Origin: Woeseia sp.
Lineage (GTDB): Bacteria > Pseudomonadota > Gammaproteobacteria > Steroidobacterales > Woeseiaceae
Assembly (NCBI GenBank): GCA_021773015.1
Contig: JAJFKW010000001.1
Coordinates: 1-64,000 of the forward strand
DNA: 64,000 bases
Direction of reading: 5' to 3'
The notes under the pieces were generated by a model that saw only the letters and a list, made by a program, of their open reading frames with translations, was not told where the DNA came from and ran no database searches. A program made the translations under genes and the position numbers. How positions within the stretch are numbered: position 1 is the first letter of the stretch; the number at the start of each line of letters is the position of its first letter. Of the stretch, positions 52,097 through 60,526 are shown in pieces.

Positions 52097-52420
52097 TCGA
52101 CATATTCGTGCATTATGTCGATCTAGTTGCCACTTTTCGACATGTCAGTTATTCATGTCGATTTCATCAACCAATGAACACTATATGTTCATTGGTGAGC
52201 TAGTTATCGACATGTCAGCCATTCATGTCGACTTCATCAACCTATTAACACTATATGTCGATTGGTGAGCCAGTTTTCGACATGTCAGTCATTCATGTCG
52301 ATTTCATCAACCCATTAACACAATATGTCGATTGGTAAGCTGGTTATCGACATTATCGACACTTGATCCATATATGTCGACAGATTGGCTTTTGATCGAC
52401 GTATTGCGAGTATATGTCGA
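52097..52420. repeat. Array of six 25-bp dyads (TCGACAT-N11-ATGTCGA)
   Basis: Dyads start at 52097, 52137, 52207, 52277, 52356 (TCGACAC variant) and 52396 (TCGACGT variant); in all six the half-sites begin exactly 18 bp apart. Three copies (52138, 52208, 52278) lie in a clean 70-bp tandem repeat, and extra half-sites occur at 52185 (variant), 52255 and 52325. The stretch 51979-52529 has no believable gene. Reading frames across it are fortuitous and shift because 70 is not a multiple of three. It looks like a multi-site protein-binding region upstream of the Fic gene. Confidence 0.88.
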
Positions 52421-52529
52421 TTCGGTCGCCATAACTGTGATGAGATCGAGGACTTCAGCTCTACAAACGCCGCATGTCATGCTGGCAGTCTCACATGACC
52501 CCTTGCAGGCGCCCGTGACAGCGAGTGTT

Positions 52530-52937
52530 TTACCGGTCAGGCATCAAGAATTGTTGCTGAGCAAGCACGTTGGAGAGCTTTTCCGGGCTATAGAATTTCG
52601 CTAATAGCTGTTTGCTATTCGCCATCAGGTCCGCATTTTCCGTGGCGAATTGCTCCCATGTGCTGGTTGCCTTCCGCAGTCTGCGCTCTGCAATGAGAAA
52701 TACGAAAAACCAGGTAATGGTCTCATTGTACTTTGCCTCGACACCCAGCCGCTTTGTCAGCCTGCGTAACGCAATGCTTGATCGCTGCAATGTCTCCAAC
52801 ACACTGGCCGACTCGAGCATTTTCCAGGTTACGAAAACGTGCCCAACGTGATCGAAGTTTTCATCAGTGAGTTGGCCGTGCTCAAATTCTTGAACAGTAG
52901 GCAATTTGTGTTTTACATAATCGATCGCGGTATTCAC
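52530..52937 (-). CDS. Hypothetical helical protein, second gene of a two-gene module
   Basis: A 135-residue soluble, mostly helical protein: NTAIDYVKHKLPTVQEFEHG, NFDHVGHVFVTWKMLESAS, LQRSSIALRRLTKRLGVEAK, YNETITWFFVFLIAER and ENADLMANSKQLLAKFYSPE. The spaced histidines (DHVGHVFVTW) and a Tyr-Asn-Glu-Thr motif look like a metal-binding helical bundle but match no family I can name with certainty. Its start overlaps the stop of the upstream RHH-like gene by 4 bp. The pairing of a small likely DNA-binding protein with a helical partner resembles a toxin-antitoxin layout, but this is only suggestive. Confidence 0.7.
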   Translation of the reverse strand: MNTAIDYVKHKLPTVQEFEHGQLTDENFDHVGHVFVTWKMLESASVLETLQRSSIALRRLTKRLGVEAKYNETITWFFVFLIAERRLRKATSTWEQFATENADLMANSKQLLAKFYSPEKLSNVLAQQQFLMPDR

Positions 52938-53188
52938 TGTTTTTGCTCCATCAACCGATGACTGTCCTCTGCGGTGAGATCGCAGCCGTATATCTGTTTT
53001 AGGTCTTTAATCGCGGCCTGAGTTGTCTCCGAAAAGGGCGGCAAGCCCTCGAAACTATGCAATACGATGCCTTCAATTAAATCCCCAAGGGTTAGATCGC
53101 AGTACTCGGCCAATGCCTTCAATACTTTTAGTAGGGATTTTTCAATGCGCAGACCGGTCTGCGTTCGTTCGATGAGTTTGGCTGCCAT
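52934..53188 (-). CDS. Small protein, possible ribbon-helix-helix type regulator
   Basis: An 84-residue protein. The beginning, KLIERTQTGLRIEKSLLKVL, then KALAEYCDLTLGDLIEGIVL, reads like a strand followed by two helices as in RHH proteins that recognise DNA as dimers. The rest (FSETTQAAIKDLKQIYG and a polar end) is helical. It is coupled by a 4-bp ATGA overlap to the 135-residue gene. ATG 53188 lies about 100 bp upstream of the ArfB gene end. The DNA-binding call is inference. Confidence 0.65.
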   Translation of the reverse strand: MAAKLIERTQTGLRIEKSLLKVLKALAEYCDLTLGDLIEGIVLHSFEGLPPFSETTQAAIKDLKQIYGCDLTAEDSHRLMEQKQ

Positions 53189-53440
53189 GGTTCGACTCTA
53201 AAAAGATAACGAGGTAACAATATACTAATATAGAGGCTTTTATCAAGTTCGCGTAACTGAACAACCCTTGGCCGTTACGGTGGAAAGGAGGCGTGTGGAA
53301 GATTACAGTTGCTAGACCTGTGGGCTTTTGAATTCCCTTTCGCCCTACTGCAGGTTTGGCCGACGCCTGGTCGGGTACCGGATAAATCTGCGCTAACGCT
53401 TTGTTACAGGTGGACGGGGTGGTCAGCCGAGCAGATGCGG

Positions 53441-53869
53441 CTAATCTGTGGGTTTAGTCCTCATTTGTTTCAATTTTCCGCGCCGGGTCTTGTCGTCTAG
53501 CCGTGTCCGCTTGGATTTTCTGGATGGCAACGTCGCGACACGTTTTTTCGGGCGCGCAGACGCCGCCAATATGATCGCACGCAGACGTCCGAGTGCGTCG
53601 TCGCGGTTTTTTTCTTGGCTGCGATACTTTTGTGCCTTGATGACAACGACGCCCCCTGCCGTTATGCGGGCGTCTTTTTTCGCCTTCAAACGAAGTTTCA
53701 AATCAGTCGATAGCGATCGCGACGAGTCTGAGTCAAAGCGCAGGTGAATTGCCGTTGCGACTTTATTGACATTTTGGCCGCCGGGCCCGCTTGCCCGCAC
53801 TGCGGTTATTTCAATTTCCGCAAAAGGTATCGATAGCTCATCGCTGACATGAAAGGAATATTCGACCAT
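53441..53869 (-). CDS. arfB: Alternative ribosome-rescue factor ArfB (YaeJ)
   Basis: A 142-residue peptidyl-tRNA hydrolase domain protein. The N-terminal EIEITAVRASGPGGQNVNKV contains the GGQ motif (30-32) that cleaves the ester bond, and the rest of the domain continues ATAIHLRFD and DARITAGGVVVIKAQKYRSQ. The basic C-terminal tail (KKRVATLPSRKSKRTRL and on) is the part that enters the empty mRNA channel of stalled ribosomes. Size and layout match YaeJ/ArfB rather than RF1/RF2, which are far longer. It rescues ribosomes without a stop codon. It is divergent from the MFS gene. Confidence 0.94.
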   Translation of the reverse strand: MVEYSFHVSDELSIPFAEIEITAVRASGPGGQNVNKVATAIHLRFDSDSSRSLSTDLKLRLKAKKDARITAGGVVVIKAQKYRSQEKNRDDALGRLRAIILAASARPKKRVATLPSRKSKRTRLDDKTRRGKLKQMRTKPTD

Positions 53870-53943
53870 GGAAGGAATTATAGCGATGCATCAATTAATT
53901 TGTTGATGAGCGAATCGCTTTCGATAGAGCGGTTTGTGTAAGA

Positions 53944-55164
53944 ATGCCAGCTTGCCCATTTGTCGACGACGCAATATTGCAATCTAAGAACCTCATCATT
54001 CTGGCTATCTGCCAGCTAATTTCAGCATCGGGCTCAATAACAATTGTCACACTAGGAGGAATCCTTGGGGCGACCTTGGCGCCTGACCCAGCACTGGCGA
54101 CAATTCCGGTTTCGGCGATGGTCATTGGCGTTGCATTAATGACCATACCTGCAACATTGGTCATGCGGCGACTTGGCCGCCGACGCGGATTTGCAGTTGG
54201 GTCTTTGTGTGCGGTATGCGCAACGTTGTGTGCCGCCTGGTCGATACAAATTGGTAGCTTTGCAGTATTTATTTTGGCCATAGCACTGCTGGGTGTGAAT
54301 ATGGCATTTACCCAGCAATATCGTTATGCGGCGATTGAAAGTGTATCGTCGGAATTCGCGGGAAGAGCTGTGTCGACGGTGTTGGTCGGTGCTATCGGTG
54401 GCGCGTTGCTTGGCTCAGTGATTCTCGGAATTGATTTGAGTTGGATCGACGGAGCGCAATTTACTAGTCCATTTTTCATATTGTCAGCACTATTTTTGCT
54501 ACAGATGGGCTTGTTGCTTAGCCTGGATGGCTTTCACGCCGAACCCGCTGAGCAGCGTGTTGAGTCGAACGCATCGATTCGGAATATCGTACGGCGGCCA
54601 TTATTTGTAGTGGCTGTGTTTTCCGGTATCGCCGCATACGGTGCCATGTCATTTGTGATGACCGGAACGCCAATTAGTATGCACATCAATGACGGCTTTT
54701 CCCTCGATAAGACGGCGAGTGTGATTCGCAGTCATGTGATTGCGATGTATGCTCCGTCCCTTTTTTCAGGCTACTTGTTGGACAAGCTCGGCAAGATCCG
54801 CATTATGCTTGCTGGTGCGGCATTGCTGCTTCTTGCTTGTGTGGCTGGATTGCTTGATCGTACTTATATGCACTATTGGTTTGCCCTGGTTTTGCTTGGT
54901 GTTGGATGGAATTTCTTATATGTCGGCGCGACAACAACGTTGGCGCTAACATACAAGAGTAGCGAACGATATACAGCGCAGGCGATCAACGAGTTTTGCG
55001 TCTTTGGCGTGGCAGCTGCGGCCTCGTTGCTGGCCGGTGTTGTGATTCATTTCTACGGCTGGAAGACATTCCTCGTAATTCCGTTGCCCGTCATTATGTT
55101 GGCTATCGTTGGTTTGGTGTTGGTGCGCAAAGATGCGCTGCTGATTTCGGCCAAGCTGCAGTAA
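53944..55164 (+). CDS. Major facilitator superfamily transporter
   Basis: A 406-residue protein with 12 predicted helices. The MFS loop motif after helix 2 reads VMRRLGRRRGFAVG, and a second related loop in the C half reads LLDKLGKIRIMLAG. The segment LLGVNMAFTQQYRYAAIESV is typical of the group annotated as YbhI/quinolone-efflux-like carriers. It would move a small solute with protons across the inner membrane; direction and cargo are unknown. It is followed by the PLP decarboxylase gene (35 bp gap) and probably co-transcribed, so a link with an amine product is conceivable. Confidence 0.92.
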   Translation: MPACPFVDDAILQSKNLIILAICQLISASGSITIVTLGGILGATLAPDPALATIPVSAMVIGVALMTIPATLVMRRLGRRRGFAVGSLCAVCATLCAAWSIQIGSFAVFILAIALLGVNMAFTQQYRYAAIESVSSEFAGRAVSTVLVGAIGGALLGSVILGIDLSWIDGAQFTSPFFILSALFLLQMGLLLSLDGFHAEPAEQRVESNASIRNIVRRPLFVVAVFSGIAAYGAMSFVMTGTPISMHINDGFSLDKTASVIRSHVIAMYAPSLFSGYLLDKLGKIRIMLAGAALLLLACVAGLLDRTYMHYWFALVLLGVGWNFLYVGATTTLALTYKSSERYTAQAINEFCVFGVAAAASLLAGVVIHFYGWKTFLVIPLPVIMLAIVGLVLVRKDALLISAKLQ

Positions 55165-55198
55165 TTTGTAGCATGGGAAATTTATTCGGAAGTATTCT

Positions 55199-56557
55199 AT
55201 GAAAGTATTGTTGGAAGAGGCAGCGCGGCGGTCGATCGCATACCGATCTTCGATTCAAAGCAGGTCGGTGGCGCCATCTGCAGAGGCGATTGCTGGCCTT
55301 AGTCAATTCGTGGAGGTATTACCGACGCAAGGTAGCGATCCGAACACAACTTTGGAATTGTTGGATTCTGCAGGTTCGCCCGCAGCAGTAGCAATGACCG
55401 GACCGCGTTATTTCGGTTTTGTAATTGGTGGGTCTTTACCGATAACACTTGCGGCGAACTGGCTCGCTGGGGCATGGGATCAAAACGCGGCAATGCATGG
55501 AGTAACACCAGCAGTCGCCGATATTGAGCAAATTGCAATTCGTTGGATGCTCGATTTGTTGCAGCTACCGGACACTGCCGGTGCAGCGCTCGTCACCGGT
55601 GCGACGATTGCAAACTTCACGGCGCTTGCCGCCGCTCGCGACCAGGTATTAAACCGTGCAGGCTGGGATGCGCGCGCGCAGGGCCTGTTTGGCGCGCCGG
55701 AAATATCGGTTGTTATTGGCGCAGAAGCCCACCCAACGTTGACCAAATCGTTAGGATTATTGGGTCTGGGGCAGCAACGTGTAGCGACCATACCGGTGGA
55801 TAGCCAAGGTCGCATGCAGGTGAACAAACTGCCAGACGTATCTGGCCCAACGATTGTTTGCACACAGGTTGGCAATATCAACAGCGGTGCTTTCGATCCA
55901 GTTGGCGACATCTGCGATAGAGTATGTGGCGCAAACGTTTGGGTTCACGTTGATGGCGCATTCGGATTGTGGGCGGCAGCAAGCCGCGAACTCAGCCAGT
56001 ATGTTGCCGGTGTCGAGAAAGCGGACTCCTGGGCGACCGACGCGCACAAATGGCTCAACGTACCTTACGACTGCGGTATCGCTTTTGTGCGAGACGAGAA
56101 CGCGCTGAGATCGGCTATGGCAATCACCGCCGAGTACTTGCTGACAGAATCAAGTGGGCGAAATCCATCCGATTACACCCCCGAACTTTCACGCAGAGCG
56201 CGCGGTGTCGAAGTCTGGGCTGCATTGCGTACGCTTGGCCGCGAAGGCGTGGACGATATGGTGAGCCGGTGTTGTCGGTACGCACGAAATTTTGCAGAAA
56301 AACTGTCAGCGGCTGGTTACGAGATACTGAACGACGTTGTTTTGAATCAGGTTCTGGTTTCTTTTGGCGACAAGGCAACGACCCTCGCGATTGTCAACGA
56401 AATTCAATTGGATGGTACTTGCTGGTGCGGTAGCACGGTTTGGCAAGGCCGAACGGCAATGCGCATTAGCGTCAGCAACTGGTCTACGACTGACGAGGAT
56501 GTGGCGGAAAGTCTTGCGGCAATTATTCGCATCGCCGAGTCAATATGTCGCGATTGA
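55199..56557 (+). CDS. PLP-dependent group II decarboxylase (aromatic-amino-acid/glutamate type)
   Basis: A 452-residue fold-type I enzyme. The PLP lysine is K284 in ATDAHKWLNVPYDCG, with the upstream HVDGAFGLWAAAS aspartate (cofactor N1) and VTGATIANFTALAAARD around residue 130 holding the phosphate. This arrangement is that of the group II decarboxylases (DDC, GAD-like) and their aspartate-aminotransferase-fold relatives. It would make an amine from an amino acid in the cytosol. It follows the MFS gene closely; export of the product is a hypothesis only. A short minus-strand gene follows. Confidence 0.9.
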   Translation: MKVLLEEAARRSIAYRSSIQSRSVAPSAEAIAGLSQFVEVLPTQGSDPNTTLELLDSAGSPAAVAMTGPRYFGFVIGGSLPITLAANWLAGAWDQNAAMHGVTPAVADIEQIAIRWMLDLLQLPDTAGAALVTGATIANFTALAAARDQVLNRAGWDARAQGLFGAPEISVVIGAEAHPTLTKSLGLLGLGQQRVATIPVDSQGRMQVNKLPDVSGPTIVCTQVGNINSGAFDPVGDICDRVCGANVWVHVDGAFGLWAAASRELSQYVAGVEKADSWATDAHKWLNVPYDCGIAFVRDENALRSAMAITAEYLLTESSGRNPSDYTPELSRRARGVEVWAALRTLGREGVDDMVSRCCRYARNFAEKLSAAGYEILNDVVLNQVLVSFGDKATTLAIVNEIQLDGTCWCGSTVWQGRTAMRISVSNWSTTDEDVAESLAAIIRIAESICRD

Positions 56558-56578
56558 ATTTTACCGGCAGCGCCTGTG

Positions 56579-57028
56579 CTAATCCAATTCCGCCAGCACG
56601 ATGAGCACGCTGTCGCGGACGTTATCGATGCTCATAGAAATTGCTGTAAATGATTCATCGTCATCGCTGCCCAGCCGTTTCTCATTGTCGCTCCAAGTCT
56701 CGAACAAAATTGCCGTGGACGCCTCGACTGATTCGGTTGCTAGTGTCCCTAAATCTCTGGCCGTAAGCACATAAGCCCATCCAGATCGCGTATGCATCAC
56801 GAGTTCCGCCGAAGACTGGTCTGCACCACTTGGACCATACTGTGCGAGTAGAATTATCCGATCTAGCTCGCCCAGCTTGATGAGCAGCTCGATGCCTGCT
56901 GTACGGATATTTCGATTGGCTTCGGATTGCTCGTTCCGCCAAGTGTTGTAGCCGAGACTGGATACCGCAACGGCAAGGCTTATCAGGGCCACCGAATGCC
57001 GTCGAATTTGTTCGGAAAACTTGCTCAT
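56579..57028 (-). CDS. Hypothetical membrane-anchored protein
   Basis: From ATG 57028 (an in-frame GTG lies 12 bp upstream) the 149-residue product has a basic N terminus (SKFSEQIRRHS), one membrane helix (about 12-27, VALISLAVAVSSLGYN) and a periplasmic or cytosolic domain predicted helical (GIELLIKLGELDRIILLAQ; ATESVEASTAILFETWSD). No family recognised. It is convergent with the decarboxylase gene and divergent from the FAD-oxidase gene, so it has its own promoter shared with the latter. Confidence 0.6.
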   Translation of the reverse strand: MSKFSEQIRRHSVALISLAVAVSSLGYNTWRNEQSEANRNIRTAGIELLIKLGELDRIILLAQYGPSGADQSSAELVMHTRSGWAYVLTARDLGTLATESVEASTAILFETWSDNEKRLGSDDDESFTAISMSIDNVRDSVLIVLAELD

Positions 57029-57098
57029 CGTTACCAGCACGTCATTCTAAAAGGTCAGTAACCTTAACGCTCATCGGCGATTGTGTACACTCTGAAAT

Positions 57099-58490
57099 AT
57101 GAAGTTCTCGACAAATCACTCGGGCGACGTGCGGCAGTTGTACGACAAAAACATGTATCAATTCGAGATACCGCAGTCTTCCTATTGGGAAGCCACTGTA
57201 GATCGATTGCCTAGCCAAGGCGATGAATTACGCAGTACCGAATGTTGTGACGTTGCGATTATTGGCGGCGGCTACACCGGGCTGTCTACCGCGTATCATT
57301 TGACGAGAGATTATGGTCTAGACGTACGCGTTTTGGACGCTGGCCATTTGGGCTGGGGCGCATCCGGCCGGAACGGCGGTTTCTGCGGAATTGGCGGAAG
57401 CAAACTCAGCCTCGAACAACAACTTGCGCGCTTCGGAGTCGACGAGACGCGTCGTTATTACCAATCACAGGTCGATGCGGTCAATCTCGTTGGCGAGATC
57501 ATACGTGGTGAAAGCATCGATACCGTCGTGCAAGGTTCGCAGGAGTTGGAGGTCGCCCATTCGAGCAGCGCGTTTGAGTCATTACGTAAGCACGCTGAAA
57601 TGCAGTCTAGCTTGCTGGGCCTAGATTCATCAGTAGTATCGGCGGAAGAGTTTCGGCAAAAATACTTCGATTCGACCGAACAACATGGCGCGGCCTTACT
57701 GCGACCGACATTCGGACTTCATCCGTTGCAATTTGTGTGTGGCCTGGCCAGCGCCGCCCGCCGCAACGGTGCAGCGCTACATTTCAAATCTGCGGTAAAG
57801 AGTTGGCACACGGAATCGAACGCGCACTATTTAACGGGTGAATGGGGAACGCTCAAAGCCGATCGTGTCGTGATGGCTACCAATGGGTTCATGCCGGAGC
57901 ATTTGCACCGGCAATTTATAGGTGTCACATTGCCAGTTATCAGCGCAATCATCGTTACCCGACCGCTGACAGCTGGCGAACTCGAAGCGTATCGATGGTC
58001 AACTGAGGATCCGGCAATAAATTCCCGTAAATTGTTCAACTATTTTCGATTGCTGCCGGATAAGCGATTGCTGTTTGGCGGGCGTGGCCACTCAACAGGC
58101 ACACAGTCGGGTGCTAGAAGAATTTTTACCGCGTTACGGGGACAGTTGATTCGACAGTGGCCGCAATGGCACGACGTAGATATCGATTTTCAGTGGCATG
58201 GGCTGGTTTGTATGACGCGACGACGCACGCCCTGCATCGGGCAATTCAATGATGATCCGAGCGTATTTTTTGCCTTCGGCTATCACGGCAACGGCGTTAA
58301 CACGGCGATTTGGTCCGGTAAGCAAATCGCGAATTGGCTCGTGCAGTCCAAGCGGTCGGACTCTGCCGTGCCGAAATCTCTACCGATAATGGTGCAGGGG
58401 TTGTCCGATCCGTTTCCGTTGCCCGGGCTGCGACTGAAGTACCTTAGGACGGCCATTGCTTGGAGACGAGTTGTCGACTGCTTCAACTAG
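57099..58490 (+). CDS. FAD-dependent oxidoreductase of the D-amino-acid-oxidase/PuuB-like family
   Basis: A 463-residue flavoenzyme. The FAD-binding motif is in VAIIGGGYTGLSTAYHL (about 50-66), followed by VLDAGHLGWGASGRNGGF, the strongly conserved stretch of the gamma-glutamylputrescine oxidase (PuuB)/glycine-oxidase group. The C-terminal GRGHSTGT and FAFGYHGNGVNTAIWSGKQIA complete the cofactor site. It oxidises a C-N bond of an amine with O2 or an acceptor. The ODC-like decarboxylase at 28094 could in principle feed polyamine to such an enzyme, but no Puu partner is visible here. Confidence 0.9.
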   Translation: MKFSTNHSGDVRQLYDKNMYQFEIPQSSYWEATVDRLPSQGDELRSTECCDVAIIGGGYTGLSTAYHLTRDYGLDVRVLDAGHLGWGASGRNGGFCGIGGSKLSLEQQLARFGVDETRRYYQSQVDAVNLVGEIIRGESIDTVVQGSQELEVAHSSSAFESLRKHAEMQSSLLGLDSSVVSAEEFRQKYFDSTEQHGAALLRPTFGLHPLQFVCGLASAARRNGAALHFKSAVKSWHTESNAHYLTGEWGTLKADRVVMATNGFMPEHLHRQFIGVTLPVISAIIVTRPLTAGELEAYRWSTEDPAINSRKLFNYFRLLPDKRLLFGGRGHSTGTQSGARRIFTALRGQLIRQWPQWHDVDIDFQWHGLVCMTRRRTPCIGQFNDDPSVFFAFGYHGNGVNTAIWSGKQIANWLVQSKRSDSAVPKSLPIMVQGLSDPFPLPGLRLKYLRTAIAWRRVVDCFN

Positions 58491-58510
58491 CCTGCGGCAA
58501 TCGGCTACTA

Positions 58511-58537
58511 CAAGAAAACCGCACCCAAAGGGCGCGG
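58511..58537 (-). terminator. Rho-independent terminator of the beta-barrel protein gene
   Basis: On the minus strand CCGCGCCC-TTT-GGGTGCGG (one G-U pair) is followed by a TTTTCTT run, 24 bp past the stop codon at 58561. Stem, short loop and U-tract are all present, so this is the best terminator in the window. It also separates the convergent FAD-oxidase gene. Confidence 0.8.
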
Positions 58538-58560
58538 CCTGGGTGGCGTAAATCGCAAAT

Positions 58561-59217
58561 TTAGAAGTTGAAGTTTATGCCGAGCGATATCACCGGATAG
58601 GCCTTCAGCGCGTCGACCTCATCGATCAACTCTGAACGTTCTGACTCAAGCGAGGAAAGAAATACCGCGTCATTGGCGAGCAATCCGTCAGCAGTTAACG
58701 TAACGTCCGGATCGCCCTGCCATAGGACGCCGAAGTCCAATGACAGACCAACTCTGTTAGCGACTTCAAAATCAAAGCCTGCGCCAACATACGGCGAAGT
58801 GCTTGCCCAGGTCGTTTCGCTACGCAGCGTTCCGACTTCGTTCGCGGTGTAGACGATTCCACCAATTTCTACAGACGTGGCGTCATTGCTGACCAGATCA
58901 ATTCGATTACTGTTGGAAAAAGCGCCGACTGAGATGCGAAAAGGACTCAGTGGAAAACGGAAATTTGCGGTCCCATAAAAGGTTTCCAGGCCTAGCGTAC
59001 CGTCGTAGTTAACGCCAGCTTGTGATCCGGTGTCGTCATAGTCGTACTGATTGGCACCAAAGCGTACATCGATCCACTCAATTGGGCGCCAAGCAGCTTC
59101 AACACCAATGCCTAGCGTGCCCGCTTTCGCACCTATCCAGAAATTGTCGCCAGCAGTGACCGAACCAGAAATTGCGACCAACAAGCCTGCCAGCATTAAT
59201 TTACGAAAAGTACCCAT
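58561..59217 (-). CDS. Outer-membrane beta-barrel protein (opacity/OmpW-like fold)
   Basis: ATG 59217 (GGAG just upstream) begins a signal peptide cut near VTAGD, giving 218 residues. The mature protein alternates in beta strands: NFWIGAKAGTLGIGVEAAWR, WIDVRFGANQYDYDD, LGLETFYGTANFRFPLSPFR, ISVGAFSNSNRIDL, SPYVGAGFDFEV, VGLSLDFGVLWQGDPDVTL, and ends VISLGINFNF with the terminal Phe of outer-membrane barrels. It likely forms an 8-stranded barrel. A surface or periplasmic role is unknown. A terminator follows. Confidence 0.82.
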   Translation of the reverse strand: MGTFRKLMLAGLLVAISGSVTAGDNFWIGAKAGTLGIGVEAAWRPIEWIDVRFGANQYDYDDTGSQAGVNYDGTLGLETFYGTANFRFPLSPFRISVGAFSNSNRIDLVSNDATSVEIGGIVYTANEVGTLRSETTWASTSPYVGAGFDFEVANRVGLSLDFGVLWQGDPDVTLTADGLLANDAVFLSSLESERSELIDEVDALKAYPVISLGINFNF

Positions 59218-59466
59218 TGCTATCTCCGTATGCCCAAGCGTGGGCAAAAACTATCTGAGCGTAGATTAGAGCTCCTTCACAGTACGCGCTGTGAGCTGTA
59301 TCACAGGGCTGCAAGCTTGTATCGCGCAGAATCATCTGATTTGCGCCTATATCTGCACTAAAAACCACAATTTGTCGGCGGCGATGGGGGTAGATTTGAG
59401 TATGCTGATTGGGGCGCGAATGGCGCATTTTGATAGCAATGTTTACTCAACAAGGAGGTTGAGATC

Positions 59467-59655
59467 ATGAGACAGTTGACTGCAAAAGAAATTACACAGA
59501 TCGCGGGTGGAAATGAACATCAGTGCACCCCAGGCAATAGTATTGGCGGGGTATCCAACTTCCCCTCTATCGGGGGAGATCTGATTAACTTTTATGAAGG
59601 AATTGTGGCCGCAACATCGCATGTTATCGAACGGGTCGCGGGTGCTTTTGATTAG
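59467..59655 (+). CDS. Bacteriocin-like precursor with double-glycine leader
   Basis: The strongest ribosome-binding site in the window (AAGGAGGT) lies eight bases before ATG 59467. The 62-residue peptide opens RQLTAKEITQIAGG, the LT-x-x-EI-x-x-I-x-GG pattern of leaders cut by C39-peptidase exporters, predicting a 47-residue mature peptide starting NEHQC. The mature part has one Cys, is rich in Gly, Ile and Val, and could form an amphipathic helix (INFYEGIVAATSHVIERVAG). No Cys pair, so no disulfide. The end overlaps a CPBP protease gene on the other strand. Class II microcin-like or signalling peptide; no C39 exporter is in the window. Confidence 0.72.
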   Translation: MRQLTAKEITQIAGGNEHQCTPGNSIGGVSNFPSIGGDLINFYEGIVAATSHVIERVAGAFD

Positions 59656-60526
59656 CCGTTAACGGGGCCGGGGTGTGTTGCACCCCGGCGCTTTGATGAC
59701 GCAAGTAACACTGCGATTGTACTAAGAATGCGGCCAAGCCAAACGATGTTGCCGCCAATGCGAGGCCCAAGGTGCTCAAAATTGTGGATGTCGGAGGCAC
59801 TGGGTACCAGATTATCTGCAAACACTTCCAATCGACTATCGTCGCCAGATTAAACGTACAGTGGCTAATTACCGATGCCCATAAGATGCGTGAGTTCAAG
59901 TACTGGAAAGCAAAGAAAACACCGATGACCGTTGCGAATGGAATGCTGTAGGGATCATGAAATATGCCGAACAGGATCGCGGATATTACGATGGCCAGCC
60001 AACGGCCGTACTTCAATAGAATTTCCAGCAGGAATCCTCGGTTCACCAGTTCTTCGTATAGCGGAATTAGCATTGCGGAAACCAGCACGGTCATAGACAA
60101 AGTCATTGGCGGCGGACAGGAAAAGCCAAGCAGCGGGCCGATCGCGTCTCCAACATTTGCCGCGTAGCTACTGCTGAATGCAGTTTGAAAAGCAATCAAT
60201 CCCCAACCCGCAAGCCGCAGCGTTATGCCAAGCGAAATCGATACAAAAACGAGGCGCAACGTGACCTGACGCAGCGCAAAACGAGCACGAATAGCTGCCC
60301 AATTAGCGCGCAATATCGGGAAGGCTAGGGCGCCGAATAGCAACGGAACCAATAGCCAACTTAGCTGATTCGCGAACAATTCGCCGTAGCCTAAGTCTAA
60401 AAGTCGTAGATGGGTGAAGCTGCGGGCGAATAGCGCACAAGTCTGGAACAGCAATATCGCGAATATGGATGCGCTGAGCGCGGCACGTGTTGACGGCGGT
60501 AATCGCCGTTTCGAATCGCTTCTCAT
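59624..60526 (-). CDS. CPBP-family intramembrane glutamic protease (Abi/Rce1-like)
   Basis: A 300-residue membrane protein with about eight helices. The CPBP signature is complete: LYEELVNRGFLLE (Glu 158-159, Arg 163), GIFHDPYS (His 190) and ISHCTFN (His 222, Asn 226), the catalytic motifs 1-3. Bacterial CPBP proteins include bacteriocin self-immunity proteins and some peptide-processing enzymes. The coding region runs 32 bp into the 3' end of the double-glycine peptide gene on the opposite strand and across its stem-loop. That physical link suggests an immunity or processing partner. The C-terminal tail (VQHTPAPLTANQKHP) is hydrophilic and cytosolic. Confidence 0.87.
   Translation of the reverse strand: MRSDSKRRLPPSTRAALSASIFAILLFQTCALFARSFTHLRLLDLGYGELFANQLSWLLVPLLFGALAFPILRANWAAIRARFALRQVTLRLVFVSISLGITLRLAGWGLIAFQTAFSSSYAANVGDAIGPLLGFSCPPPMTLSMTVLVSAMLIPLYEELVNRGFLLEILLKYGRWLAIVISAILFGIFHDPYSIPFATVIGVFFAFQYLNSRILWASVISHCTFNLATIVDWKCLQIIWYPVPPTSTILSTLGLALAATSFGLAAFLVQSQCYLRHQSAGVQHTPAPLTANQKHPRPVR
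59667..59689. terminator. Stem-loop after the double-glycine peptide gene
   Basis: GCCGGGGTG-TGTTG-CACCCCGGC is a perfect 9-bp GC-rich stem with a 5-nt loop, 11 bp past the peptide stop codon. It is followed by a short GCTTTG, so the U-tract is weak. It lies inside the 3' part of the opposite-strand CPBP gene. Confidence 0.65.

Noticed and set aside
52097-52420. CRISPR array
   Set aside because: Spacer-like parts are themselves repeated, no cas genes are near, and the repeat is an 18-bp-offset dyad rather than a constant repeat with unique spacers.
52023-52604. Open frames within the dyad array encoding repetitive peptides
   Set aside because: The 70-bp period is not a multiple of three, so frames do not stay in register; no start signals.
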